Notes: a model not told the origin generated them from the letters alone. DNA of 64,000 bases from Solidesulfovibrio sp. (GCF_038562415.1 NZ_JBCFBA010000010.1:83162-147161); one strand, 5' to 3'. Positions 6,853 through 15,022 are shown, counted from the stretch's first letter. A program made the numbers and translations.

Positions 6853-8433
6853 ATGACCATGACCCTAGCGGACTACGTCGCCCTGCAAAGTTTCGGGGCT
6901 CGAATCATCGACAACGAGGCCGTCCGGCGGGGCGGGGCCGGTCCGGCGGATGCCGGGTCCTACGTCATCGACGGCCACCCCGTGATGATCCCGGCGCTGA
7001 GCCCCTCGGCGCGCACTTCGGAGTACGCCTTTGCTCAGGACGGCGACCGGCTGCGCCTGGAACGCGGCGGACGCCCGCTGTGCCAGGCCACGGCCGTGCC
7101 GCGGCCCCGCTTTTACGATGGAGTGACGGCAGACGGCGTCCCCTACGACAAGATCGCCCGGCTCCACGGCCAGGACTGCCTGGCTTCAACCGTCGTCCAG
7201 GAGTGTGTGCGCTTTAACAGCCGCCGCACGCGCTGCCGCTTCTGCGCCATCGGCGCGTCACTTGACCGCGCGGCCACCATCCACACCAAAACCCCGGAGC
7301 AATTGGCCGAAGTGGCCTTGGCGGCCCGGGATCGCGACGGCGTGCGCCACGTGACCCTGACCGCCGGCACCACGGCCTGTCCCGACGACGGGGCGCTCTA
7401 TCTCGGCCGCTGCGCCGCCGCCATCGTAGCCGCCACCGGGCTGCCCGTTGAAATCCAGTTCGAGCCGCTACGCGACCAGGGCCTGTACGCTCGGCTGCGG
7501 GATATGGGCGTCACCGACGTTGGCATCCATGTGGAAAGTTTCGATCCGGCCGTGCGCCGCCGCATGACCCCGGGGAAGGCCGAAGTGGACCTGGAAACCT
7601 ATTTCGAGGCCTTTGCCGCTGCCGTGGCCGTTTTCGGCCGCAATAAGGTCAGCACCTACGTGATCCTGGGTCTGGGTGAGGACGTGGCGGCCACCCTGGA
7701 CGGCTGCCGGCGGGCTGCCACCCTCGGCGTCTATCCCGTGGTGGTGCCGCTGCGTCCCTTGCTCGATTCCTGCCTGGCCGAGGCCAAGCCGGTCGATCCG
7801 GACTATCTCGGCGACATGTACCGGGCCGTGGGAAGGATGCTGACGGACCAGGGACTTTCCGCCGAGCGCAGCACGGCCGGCTGCGTGCGCTGCCGAGCCT
7901 GCTCCCTGCTCCAATTCACCGAGAGCACGCCTGGCCGACAACCGGCAGCCACACCTGTCCCGGCGGCAGTGGCCGACGCCGAAGCCGTGACCGTGCGGGT
8001 GGCCGAGACGGCAGCGGAAATCGAGGAGTACCTGCGCCTGCGCCATGACGTCTTCGTGTCGGAACAAGGCATCTTTCCGGTCAGCGACCGCGACGCCCAC
8101 GACGACGACGCCATCCCCATCATCGCCCTGGTGGCCGGGCAACTTGCCGGCGTGGTGCGTTGCTACCATCATCGGGGCGGGGTGTGGTACGGAGGCCGGC
8201 TGGCCGTGCGGCCCGAATTTCGCAGCGGCGTCAATATTGGGGCGCTGCTCGTGCGCAAGGCCGTGGCGCTCATGCGGGCAACACCTGACGTGCGGCGTTT
8301 CCTGGCCACGGTCCAATTTCAGAATGTCCGCTTCTTCCAGCGCATCGGCTGGGTGCGCCTGGGAAAGCCGTTTCTGATGCAGGGTAAAAAGCATCAGATC
8401 ATGGAAAGAAAACTTGACGGGGACCCCGCATGA
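6853..8433 (+). CDS. Radical SAM protein fused to GNAT acetyltransferase (NitD-NitE fusion)
   Basis: 526 residues. Residues 1 to about 370 match the MSMEG_0568-type radical SAM family: RRGGAGPADAGSYVIDG, PRFYDGVTADGVPYDKIA, and a cluster motif QECVRFNSRRTRCRFCAIG with cysteines 118, 128 and 131, that is CX9CX2C instead of CX3CX2C. A further AGCVRCRACS cysteine group closes this part. From about 375 the sequence matches the MSMEG_0567/Sll0786 GNAT family: LRHDVFVSEQGIFPVSDRDA and GVWYGGRLAVRPEFR. In Nit1C clusters these are adjacent separate genes (nitD, nitE). The stop overlaps the next start (ATGA). The ATG at 6853 is chosen by family alignment; its ribosome site is weak. Confidence 0.9.
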   Translation: MTMTLADYVALQSFGARIIDNEAVRRGGAGPADAGSYVIDGHPVMIPALSPSARTSEYAFAQDGDRLRLERGGRPLCQATAVPRPRFYDGVTADGVPYDKIARLHGQDCLASTVVQECVRFNSRRTRCRFCAIGASLDRAATIHTKTPEQLAEVALAARDRDGVRHVTLTAGTTACPDDGALYLGRCAAAIVAATGLPVEIQFEPLRDQGLYARLRDMGVTDVGIHVESFDPAVRRRMTPGKAEVDLETYFEAFAAAVAVFGRNKVSTYVILGLGEDVAATLDGCRRAATLGVYPVVVPLRPLLDSCLAEAKPVDPDYLGDMYRAVGRMLTDQGLSAERSTAGCVRCRACSLLQFTESTPGRQPAATPVPAAVADAEAVTVRVAETAAEIEEYLRLRHDVFVSEQGIFPVSDRDAHDDDAIPIIALVAGQLAGVVRCYHHRGGVWYGGRLAVRPEFRSGVNIGALLVRKAVALMRATPDVRRFLATVQFQNVRFFQRIGWVRLGKPFLMQGKKHQIMERKLDGDPA

Positions 8434-8840
8434 TCGTCACCGCCGTCCCATTAAACGAGACCGCCCTCACCTTGACCTCGGAGCTGCACACCGCCATCGC
8501 GGACCAGTCCCCGGGCTTGGGCGGCGAGGGCCTTGGCCCCATGCCCAGCGAACTGCTCCTGTGGTCCGTGGCGGCCTGTTTTGGCCAAGCCATCCGCTAC
8601 GTGGCCGCCCGCAGACGCCAGGAGGTCGAGGCCTTGTCTCTTGAAGTGGACGGCGTCAAAGACGCCAAGGCCTTTTGCTTCGGTGAGATCGTTATTCGCG
8701 TGTCCGCCGCGTTGCCGCTGCAACGCTTGGAAAGCATTGTGCTTCTGGCTGGCAAATACTGTTTTGTGACCAACAGCCTATCCACGCCGGTTCGCGTTGA
8801 AGTTGCATCCGCACTGCCGGCTGACCTGCCCGGGCGTTGA
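8430..8840 (+). CDS. OsmC-like protein
   Basis: 136 residues. GGEGLGPMPSELLLWSVAAC followed by FGQAI is the OsmC core around the first reactive cysteine, and KYCFVTNSL carries the second. OsmC proteins reduce organic hydroperoxides through these two thiols. It overlaps the fusion gene by four bases (ATGA) and closes the operon. It is not a usual Nit1C member; a protective or sulfur-handling role linked to the neighbouring pathway is possible but unproven. Confidence 0.85.
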   Translation: MIVTAVPLNETALTLTSELHTAIADQSPGLGGEGLGPMPSELLLWSVAACFGQAIRYVAARRRQEVEALSLEVDGVKDAKAFCFGEIVIRVSAALPLQRLESIVLLAGKYCFVTNSLSTPVRVEVASALPADLPGR

Positions 8841-8851
8841 CGTTTTCTGGC

Positions 8852-8877
8852 GTTGTCGCCTTCAAGAAGGCAACAAC
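8852..8877 (+). other. Hairpin after the OsmC-like gene
   Basis: GTTGTCGCCTTC pairs with GAAGGCAACAAC with one mismatch and a two-base loop. It lies 11 bases after the OsmC-like stop and runs into the palindromic regulatory site. No T-run follows. It may be a weak terminator or RNA-stabilising stem, and its ends also supply GTTG/CAAC half-sites. Confidence 0.45.
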
Positions 8878-8919
8878 GACATCTCGTTGTAAACAACGGT
8901 TTTCCTCGATAGACAACGA
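8873..8919. promoter_or_regulatory. Palindromic enhancer-like site, copy 2 (upstream of dsrAB)
   Basis: ACAACGA-CATC-TCGTTGT is a perfect 7-bp inverted repeat (8873-8890). It is overlapped by CGTTG-TAAA-CAACG (8885-8898), and another CAACGA follows at 8914-8919. Bases 8874-8897 match 5165-5188 at 22 of 24 positions. Several equally spaced half-sites suggest cooperative binding of a dimeric or hexameric activator. It lies about 140 bp before the putative -24/-12 element at 9027-9042. I infer that the same regulator acts here. Confidence 0.62.
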
Positions 8920-8944
8920 TACTTCATCGTCTCCCTTTCCAATC

Positions 8945-8983
8945 GGGTGGAGGTCTGGCGGCCAAGCCACCGGACCTCCACCC
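8945..8983 (+). other. Strong hairpin between the regulatory site and the dsrA promoter
   Basis: GGGTGGAGGTC and GACCTCCACCC form a perfect 11-bp stem, and TGGC/GCCA can extend pairing inside the loop. No T-run follows on either strand. It may end or insulate read-through from the OsmC-like operon, or act as a DNA element. Confidence 0.5.
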
Positions 8984-9026
8984 CTAAACAAAGCCGCCTG
9001 ACTTGGCGCAGCGGCGTGCCCCTGTC

Positions 9027-9042
9027 CGGTTGTCCCTTTGCT
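9027..9042 (+). promoter_or_regulatory. Putative sigma-54 promoter for dsrAB
   Basis: The sequence is CGGTTGTCCCTTTGCT. GG (9028-9029) and GC (9040-9041) have the required ten-base separation and the -12 half matches well (CCCTTTGCT), but the -24 half (GGTTG instead of GGCAC) is weak. It shares CCTTTGCT with the promoter at 5286-5301. A start near 9053 would leave a leader of about 113 bases before dsrA. Confidence 0.4.
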
Positions 9043-9165
9043 CGCGCCGGGGCGTACCGCCGGACGGCTGCTGCGGGATGCGGCGGGGGGAAACCCGGAC
9101 GGCAAAGCCCGTCAGGCCCGACCGCAACACGCTTAACCATTCGCTTGCGCGAAAGGAGAACGCTC

Positions 9166-10479
9166 ATGTCCAAACACCAGACTCCCCTGCTCGATCAGCT
9201 CGAAACCGGGCCATGGCCCAGCTTCGTGTCTGACATCAAGCAGGAGGCCGCGCATCGTAGCGCCAACCCCGAGGGCCTGGACTACCAGATCCCGGCGGAT
9301 TGCGCCGACGACCTGCTCGGCGTGCTGGAACTGTCCTTTAAGGATAAGGAAACTCACTGGAAGCACGGCGGCATCGTCGGTGTCTTCGGCTACGGCGGCG
9401 GCGTCATCGGCCGCTACTGCGACCAGCCCGACCAGTTCCCCGGCGTGGCCCATTTCCACACCGTCCGGGTCAATCAGCCGGCCGGCAAGTACTACACCAC
9501 CGAGTATCTGCGCGGCGTCATGGATATCTGGGACCTGCGCGGTTCCGGCCTGACCAACATGCACGGCTCCACGGGCGACATCGTGCTGCTCGGCACCACC
9601 ACGCCCCAGCTCGAAGAAGTCTTTTACGAGCTCTCCCACAAGATGCGCACCGACCTCGGCGGCTCCGGCGGCAACCTGCGCACCCCGGCCGACTGCCTGG
9701 GCTCCTCGCGTTGCGAATTCGCCTGCTACGACACCCAGGACCTCTGCCATAGCCTGACCACCGACTACCAGGACGAGCTGCACCGCCCGGCCTTTCCTTA
9801 TAAATTCAAGTTCAAGTTCGACGGTTGCCCCAATGGCTGCGTCTGCTCCATCGCCCGCTCCGACTTCTCGGTCATCGGCACGTGGAAGGACGACATCCGC
9901 ATCGACCAGGACCGCGTGAAAGCCTACATCGCCGGCGAATTCAAACCGGGCGGCGGCTCCCACTCCAGCCGCGATTGGGGCGCCTTCGACATCGTCAAGG
10001 AAGTCGTGGACCGCTGCCCCACCGGCTGCATGCGCTACGACGGCGCCAAGCTCACGATCGACAACAGCAACTGCACCCGCTGCATGCACTGCATCAACAC
10101 CATGCCCGCCGCCGTCAAGATCGGCAAGGATACCGGCGCGACCATCCTGCTCGGGGCCAAGGCCCCGATCCTGGACGGCGCCCAGATGTCCTCGTTGCTC
10201 GTGCCCTTCGTCAAGGTGGAAAAGCCTTACGACGAGATCAAGGAAGTCATCGAGAACATCTGGGATTGGTGGATGGAAGAAGGCAAGAACCGCGAGCGCG
10301 TGGGCGAGACCATGAAGCGGCTGTCCTTCCAGAAGCTGCTCGAGGTCACCAACATCAAGGCCATGCCGCAGCACGTTGTCGAGCCGCGCTCCAACCCGTA
10401 CATCTTCTTCAAGGAAGAGGAAGTGCCCGGCGGCTTTGCCCACGACGAGGCGGCCTATCGCCAGAGACACATGAGATAA
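9166..10479 (+). CDS. dsrA: Dissimilatory sulfite reductase subunit alpha (DsrA)
   Basis: 437 residues, near-identical in layout to Desulfovibrio DsrA. The siroheme-Fe4S4 ligands are Cys177 and Cys183 (DCLGSSRC) and Cys221 and Cys225 (GCPNGC). A ferredoxin domain follows (CPTGC, then CTRCMHC). DsrAB reduces sulfite in the cytoplasm, passing sulfur to DsrC as the last step of sulfate respiration. The ATG at 9166 has AAAGGAG upstream. dsrB follows after 18 bases. No dsrC or dsrN is present in the window. All catalytic residues look intact, so the enzyme should be functional. Confidence 0.98.
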   Translation: MSKHQTPLLDQLETGPWPSFVSDIKQEAAHRSANPEGLDYQIPADCADDLLGVLELSFKDKETHWKHGGIVGVFGYGGGVIGRYCDQPDQFPGVAHFHTVRVNQPAGKYYTTEYLRGVMDIWDLRGSGLTNMHGSTGDIVLLGTTTPQLEEVFYELSHKMRTDLGGSGGNLRTPADCLGSSRCEFACYDTQDLCHSLTTDYQDELHRPAFPYKFKFKFDGCPNGCVCSIARSDFSVIGTWKDDIRIDQDRVKAYIAGEFKPGGGSHSSRDWGAFDIVKEVVDRCPTGCMRYDGAKLTIDNSNCTRCMHCINTMPAAVKIGKDTGATILLGAKAPILDGAQMSSLLVPFVKVEKPYDEIKEVIENIWDWWMEEGKNRERVGETMKRLSFQKLLEVTNIKAMPQHVVEPRSNPYIFFKEEEVPGGFAHDEAAYRQRHMR

Positions 10480-10497
10480 GAGCGGGGGACAAAAGAC

Positions 10498-11661
10498 ATG
10501 GCATTCATCTCTTCCGGCTACAATCCCGACAAGCCCATGGAAAACCGGATCACGGACATCGGCCCTCGCCACTTCGAGGAGTTCTATCCGCCGGTCATCA
10601 AGAAGAACAAAGGCCAGTGGGACTACCACGAGATCATCAAGCCGGGCGTACTCAAGCACGTGGGCCTGTCCGGCGACGTGGTCTACACCGTGCGGGCTGG
10701 CGGCGCGCGGCTCATGAGCGTCACGCACATCCGCGAGATCTGCGAGATCGCCGACAAGCACTGCGGCGGCCACCTGCGCTTCACCACGCGCAACAACGTG
10801 GAATTCATGGTCGAGACCGAGGCCGCCCTGAATGGCCTGATCGCCGATCTCGAATCCCGCAAGTTCGCCGGCGGCAGCTTCAAGTTCCCCATCGGCGGCA
10901 CCGGCGCCTGCGTCTCCAACATCGTCCACACCCAGGGCTACGTGCACTGCCACACCCCGGCCACCGACGCCTCCGGCCCGGTCAAGGCCGTCATGGACGA
11001 GATGTTCGCGTACTTCCAGTCCATGACCCTGCCGGCCATGGTCCGCATCTCCCTGGCCTGCTGCCTCAACATGTGCGGCGCCGTCCACTGCTCCGACATC
11101 GGCATCGTCGGCATCCACCGCAAGCCGCCCATCGTCGAGCACGACCGCCTGGACAACATCTGCGAAGTGCCGCTGGCCGTCTCCGCCTGCCCCACCGGCG
11201 CCATCAAGCCGACCAAGGTCGAGCTCGACGGCAAGAAGGTCAACTCCGTCGCGGTCAACGCCTCGCGCTGCATGTACTGCGGCAACTGCTACACCATGTG
11301 CCCGGCCATGCCGCTCGCTTCCGGCGAGGGCGACGGCATCGTGCTCATGGTCGGCGGCAAGGTGTCCAACCGCATCTCCATGCCGAAGTTCTCCAAGGTC
11401 GTCGTGGCCTACATCCCCAACGAGCCGCCCCGCTGGCCGACCCTGACCAAGATGGTCAAGCACATCGTCGAGGTCTACGCCGCCAACGCCAAGAAGTACG
11501 AGCGCCTGGGCGAATGGGCCGAGCGCATCGGCTGGGAGAAGTTCTTCGAGCTGTGCGACCTGGAGTTCACCCACCACTGCATCGACGACTTCCGTGATCC
11601 GGCGTACTACACCTGGCGCCAGAGCACCCAGTTCAAGTTCACCAAGCACGTCGAGGCCTAA
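10498..11661 (+). CDS. dsrB: Dissimilatory sulfite reductase subunit beta (DsrB)
   Basis: 387 residues. Cofactor cysteines 151, 188, 189 and 193 (the last three in CCLNMC) are at the Desulfovibrio positions, and a ferredoxin domain ([12 protein letters not shown]) lies near residue 260. It pairs with DsrA in the alpha2beta2 enzyme. It is in one transcription unit with dsrA; a strong hairpin and a broken dsrD follow. Codon use and GC content match the neighbours. Confidence 0.98.
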   Translation: MAFISSGYNPDKPMENRITDIGPRHFEEFYPPVIKKNKGQWDYHEIIKPGVLKHVGLSGDVVYTVRAGGARLMSVTHIREICEIADKHCGGHLRFTTRNNVEFMVETEAALNGLIADLESRKFAGGSFKFPIGGTGACVSNIVHTQGYVHCHTPATDASGPVKAVMDEMFAYFQSMTLPAMVRISLACCLNMCGAVHCSDIGIVGIHRKPPIVEHDRLDNICEVPLAVSACPTGAIKPTKVELDGKKVNSVAVNASRCMYCGNCYTMCPAMPLASGEGDGIVLMVGGKVSNRISMPKFSKVVVAYIPNEPPRWPTLTKMVKHIVEVYAANAKKYERLGEWAERIGWEKFFELCDLEFTHHCIDDFRDPAYYTWRQSTQFKFTKHVEA

Positions 11662-11672
11662 GCCACCGACTT

Positions 11673-11699
11673 CCGGGCGGGGACACCCTCCCCGCCCGG
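11673..11699 (+). other. Hairpin between dsrB and the dsrD remnant
   Basis: CCGGGCGGGG and CCCCGCCCGG form a perfect 10-bp stem with loop ACACCCT, 11 bases after the dsrB stop. No T-run follows. It probably protects the dsrAB message from 3' decay or acts as a weak terminator before the dsrD remnant. Confidence 0.6.
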
Positions 11700-11720
11700 A
11701 TCAAACCAAGGGAGCACGGC

Positions 11721-11783
11721 ATGTCTTCCGAGAAAGAGCAGGTTCTCGAGTTCTGGTCGAGCGGCTCCACGACCATGTGCGGC
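11721..11783 (+). pseudogene. dsrD: dsrD remnant with internal deletion
   Basis: The start codon follows a good ribosome site (GGGAG). The encoded peptide begins MSSEKE and passes straight into QVLEFWSSGSTTMCG. The second part corresponds to the conserved C-terminal end of DsrD (EYWSSGSTTMYG in Desulfovibrio, from memory). Normal DsrD is about 78 residues; roughly 45-50 residues from the middle, the winged-helix body, are missing. The frame then runs on without similarity to about 12053, antisense to the neighbouring gene. DsrD is an activator of DsrAB in sulfate reducers, so this copy cannot act normally. A very short new peptide cannot be excluded. Confidence 0.75.
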
Positions 11784-11896
11784 GATGAACTTATTGCCGT
11801 GGTGAACCGTATCGACCACCCAGCACGGCCAAGGCCCCCCCATGCTCCCCGGCCCCGAACGGGCCGCATACGGCCGCCTACGCGGCCGCCCGGGCG

Positions 11897-14800
11897 CTAC
11901 TCTTTCAACAGCAGCAGAGGCACCAGACCTCCCGCCTGGTACTGGAAGGATGCCGAGGCCCAGTCGCTGACGTTGCCGACGGCGTCCCTGGTCCGCACCC
12001 GCCAGTACCACATTCCCTTCTTGTCGAGGGCTTCAGGGCCTTGCAACCGGTAGTGTGTCCGGCCGGATACGGTACGCCGGACCCGGGGCAGGTCGAAGCC
12101 GGCATTGTCGGCGACTTCCACGAGATAGTCGGCTGCGTCGGCCACGCTGGTCCAGACGAAGGTCGGGGTACTGGTCGTTTGCCGGGAAGGATTGCTGGCA
12201 ACCGGAATGGTCGGCATGTCGGGGGCCTGGGTGTCCACGATCCAGGTCGCCGTGACCGGGGCGGCCTGGGATTGGCAATTGCCCAGGCTGTCGCAGCCGA
12301 TGACCGCCAGGGTATGGCTGCCGTTGCCGAGGCCGGTCAGCACGATGGGAACGGCAGCGTCGGTCTTCGGCCCCCAGGGGTTCTCGTCGATCTTGTACTG
12401 GTACTGCGCCACCTCGGCGACGGTGATCGTCGCCGTGGCGAGGTTGACCGTGCCGGAGGGAAGGCCTGCCAACACAGGCGTCGGGGCAGTGGTGTCCACG
12501 GTCCAGGTGGCGGTCGTGGGGGTGGCCTGCCAGTTGCCGGCGGCGTCCCGGGCAATGACCGACACGGTATGGCTGCCGTCGGCCAGATTGCCGACGACAT
12601 AGGGCGTGGCGGGATCGGTCGCCTTGCCCAAGGCCGCGTTGTCGAGGCTGGCGCGGTAGGCGGCCACGCCGTCGCCGGAGACGACGATGGTGGCCGCGGT
12701 CGCGTTGGTGGAGCCGCTGGGCGCCCCGGAAAGCACGGCCACGGGCGCGTCCGTGTCAATGGTCCAGGTGGCCGTGGTCGGGGTCTGCTGCCAGTTGCCG
12801 GCCAGGTCGCAGCCCTTGACGGTGATTGTCTGGCTGCCGTCGGCAAGGCCGGACAGGCTGATCTTTGTCGCGATGACGGTTTCCGGGCCATAGGCGCCGC
12901 TGCCGAGCTTGTACTGATAGAGGTTGACGCCGTCGCCGCCGACCGTGATCTGGGCTTGGCGGCTGTTGGTCGGGGAAGCGGGCACGCCGGAGAGGCTGGC
13001 GATGGGTGCGGTGGTGTCCACGACCCAGGAAACGGTGGTGGGGGCGGCCTGGCTCTGCCAGTTGCCGGCCGCGTCACCGCCGATGACCGACACCGTATGG
13101 CCGCCGTCGGCCAGGCCGGCCAGGCTGATATCCGTGCCGCAGGGAATGGGCTGGGCCGAGTAGGCGCCGTTGTCGCGCCTGAATTTGTAGAAAGCGGCCC
13201 CTTCGCCGCTGACGGACAGGATGGCGGTGGTCAGGTTGGTCGGGGATGCCGGCGCGCCCGTGATCACGGCGACCGGCGCGGCGGTGTCCACGACCCAGGT
13301 TGCCGTGGTCGGAGTCGCTTGGGACTGGACGTTGCCGGCCGCGTCGATGCCGAGGACCGACACGGTGTGGCTGCCGTCGGCCAGCCCTGTCAGGGCTATG
13401 GCCGCGGAAACGGCCGCGGCAGGCTGGTAGTCGTCGTTGTCGAGGCGGTACCGATAGCTCGTTACCCCTTGGCCGCTGACGGCCAGGGTGGCGGAGGTCG
13501 TCCGGGTGGGATTGGCCGGCGCGCCGGAGATGACGGCCACGGGGGCCACGGTGTCCACGGCGAAGGCGTAGGTCGTGGCATTTTCCTGGCTTTGCCAGTT
13601 GCCCAGGGCGTCGCGCCCGACGATGGCCACGGCGTGGTCGCCGTCGCTTAAGCCGGTCAGGCTGATGGGCGTGGCGACGGGCGTTTCCGGGCCGAACGCC
13701 GCGCCGTCGACGGAGACCGCGTAGGCCACCACGTCGCCGGCCACCACGTTGAGGGTGATGTCCCGGGAGTTGGTGACGGACGGCGGCGGCGTGGTCACGG
13801 CGGCGGCAGGGCCGGTGGTGTCCACGGTCCAGGAATAGGTGGCGGGCGTGCCCAGCCAGTTGCCGGCGGCGTCGCAAGCCAGCACAGACAGGGTGTACGG
13901 GCCGTCGGCCAGGGTCGAGAGCACAATCTGGTTGTCCGTCGCCACGGGGTCAGACCAGTGGACGCCGTCCAGGGACCACTTGTAGAAAGCGACCCCCGAG
14001 CCGCCAACCGTGATGACGGCGCCGGTGGCGGTGGTCTGACTGGCGGGCAGGCCGCTGAATGTTATTTCCGCGGGCGGCACGGTATCGATGGTCCAGCTTA
14101 CGGTCGTGGCGGACGTTTCCTCCTGGCAAACGCCATTGCCGCACCCCAGGACGGAGACCGTGTGGAGCCCGTCGGACAATGCGGCGGGAAGCGGAACCGT
14201 CTGGGCTACCGGGAGCGCGGCGCTCCAGGTTCCGTCGTCGAGCTTCCATTTGTAGGTGGTCACATTGGCGCCGCCCACGGTCAAGGTTGCGCTGGTCTGG
14301 TTTGTCGGCGAGGCCGGCGTGCCGGAAACAGTGGCTCTTGGAGGCGTTGTGACGGCCCAGTAGAAGGATCCTGCCTGAACCACCTCGAACTCTCCCCATC
14401 CGGAGCCGTACCCCACCGACCATAATTCCCACGTGCATTCGCCGGGACCGCCCATGTCCCCTTCGACGAATTGATAGCTCCAGTAATCACTCAGGCCTTT
14501 TGAGACAACACCTTGCGTGGAAGTAATCCGCATGGACGGGTCGGGCCAGCCTGGGGAAACGAGCGCCGGAGAGTCGAAATCCACCTTCGGATAAATGCGT
14601 GTTGCGCCTTGAACGGTCCACGTACCCGTGATCTCCAGTGGCTGCCACTGTCCGGCATCGTTGGCGTAGGCCACGGTGACGGCATGTTCGCCGTCGGCAA
14701 GGCCATAGATCAACAGGGTGTCGCTTACGGGATGCTCCGAACTCCAGTTCCCGCCGTCGAGCCGATACTTGTATGTGGCGACATCCGTTCCGCCGATGGA

Positions 14801-15022
14801 CAGGGAGACGCTGCCCTGGTTCGTGGGGGCGGTGGGGAGTCCGGTGATGGTCGCGCCAGGAGACAAGGGGGCAAGGCGGCCGGCAGCGGTGCCTTTGTGT
14901 TGCAACACGACCGCATGTCCCACACCGGTCACGGCTTTGGGCGTGGCGGCATACACGCAAGCACTGGCAAAAAGACTCGCCATGAGGAGAAAAACCGAAA
15001 CCTGGACATGTGGCGACTTCAT
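11897..15022 (-). CDS. Secreted protein with nine Ig-like repeats
   Basis: 1041 residues. An N-terminal signal peptide (MKSPHVQVSVFLLMASLFAS) is followed by nine tandem repeats of about 85-90 residues. Each has the pattern GxPAxPTNxTxAxxxVxGxxVxxYxYxLDxG, then GLADGSHTVSVxGxDAAGNW, and ends TWxVDTxAP. A unique stretch of about 100 residues separates repeats one and two. The C terminus is a fibronectin-like domain with a WYWRVRTRDAVGNVSDW motif and ends AGGLVPLLLLKE. An extracellular or surface adhesion role is likely; no catalytic domain is seen. The ATG at 15022 is the one that begins the signal peptide. It is transcribed away from the GH44 gene. Confidence 0.85.
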   Translation of the reverse strand: MKSPHVQVSVFLLMASLFASACVYAATPKAVTGVGHAVVLQHKGTAAGRLAPLSPGATITGLPTAPTNQGSVSLSIGGTDVATYKYRLDGGNWSSEHPVSDTLLIYGLADGEHAVTVAYANDAGQWQPLEITGTWTVQGATRIYPKVDFDSPALVSPGWPDPSMRITSTQGVVSKGLSDYWSYQFVEGDMGGPGECTWELWSVGYGSGWGEFEVVQAGSFYWAVTTPPRATVSGTPASPTNQTSATLTVGGANVTTYKWKLDDGTWSAALPVAQTVPLPAALSDGLHTVSVLGCGNGVCQEETSATTVSWTIDTVPPAEITFSGLPASQTTATGAVITVGGSGVAFYKWSLDGVHWSDPVATDNQIVLSTLADGPYTLSVLACDAAGNWLGTPATYSWTVDTTGPAAAVTTPPPSVTNSRDITLNVVAGDVVAYAVSVDGAAFGPETPVATPISLTGLSDGDHAVAIVGRDALGNWQSQENATTYAFAVDTVAPVAVISGAPANPTRTTSATLAVSGQGVTSYRYRLDNDDYQPAAAVSAAIALTGLADGSHTVSVLGIDAAGNVQSQATPTTATWVVDTAAPVAVITGAPASPTNLTTAILSVSGEGAAFYKFRRDNGAYSAQPIPCGTDISLAGLADGGHTVSVIGGDAAGNWQSQAAPTTVSWVVDTTAPIASLSGVPASPTNSRQAQITVGGDGVNLYQYKLGSGAYGPETVIATKISLSGLADGSQTITVKGCDLAGNWQQTPTTATWTIDTDAPVAVLSGAPSGSTNATAATIVVSGDGVAAYRASLDNAALGKATDPATPYVVGNLADGSHTVSVIARDAAGNWQATPTTATWTVDTTAPTPVLAGLPSGTVNLATATITVAEVAQYQYKIDENPWGPKTDAAVPIVLTGLGNGSHTLAVIGCDSLGNCQSQAAPVTATWIVDTQAPDMPTIPVASNPSRQTTSTPTFVWTSVADAADYLVEVADNAGFDLPRVRRTVSGRTHYRLQGPEALDKKGMWYWRVRTRDAVGNVSDWASASFQYQAGGLVPLLLLKE

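Noticed and set aside
8945..8983. The strong hairpin before dsrA as a rho-independent terminator.
   Set aside because: The stem is perfect but no T-run follows on either strand; it is listed only as a hairpin.
9133..11649. A long open frame of about 838 codons antisense to dsrA and dsrB.
   Set aside because: It mirrors the codon bias of dsrAB (third-position GC), has low-complexity Val/Gly/Ala/Asp composition and no family similarity; high-GC genes often give such antisense frames.
11784..12053. Reading the dsrD frame on to its stop as a full 110-residue new protein.
   Set aside because: After the DsrD-like end the sequence is Arg/Pro-rich, unrelated to any family, and antisense to the C-terminal end of the Ig-protein gene.
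12000..15000. Regularly spaced repeats that could suggest a CRISPR or tandem DNA array.
   Set aside because: Period is about 260 bases, in frame, diverged, and encodes Ig-like protein domains.
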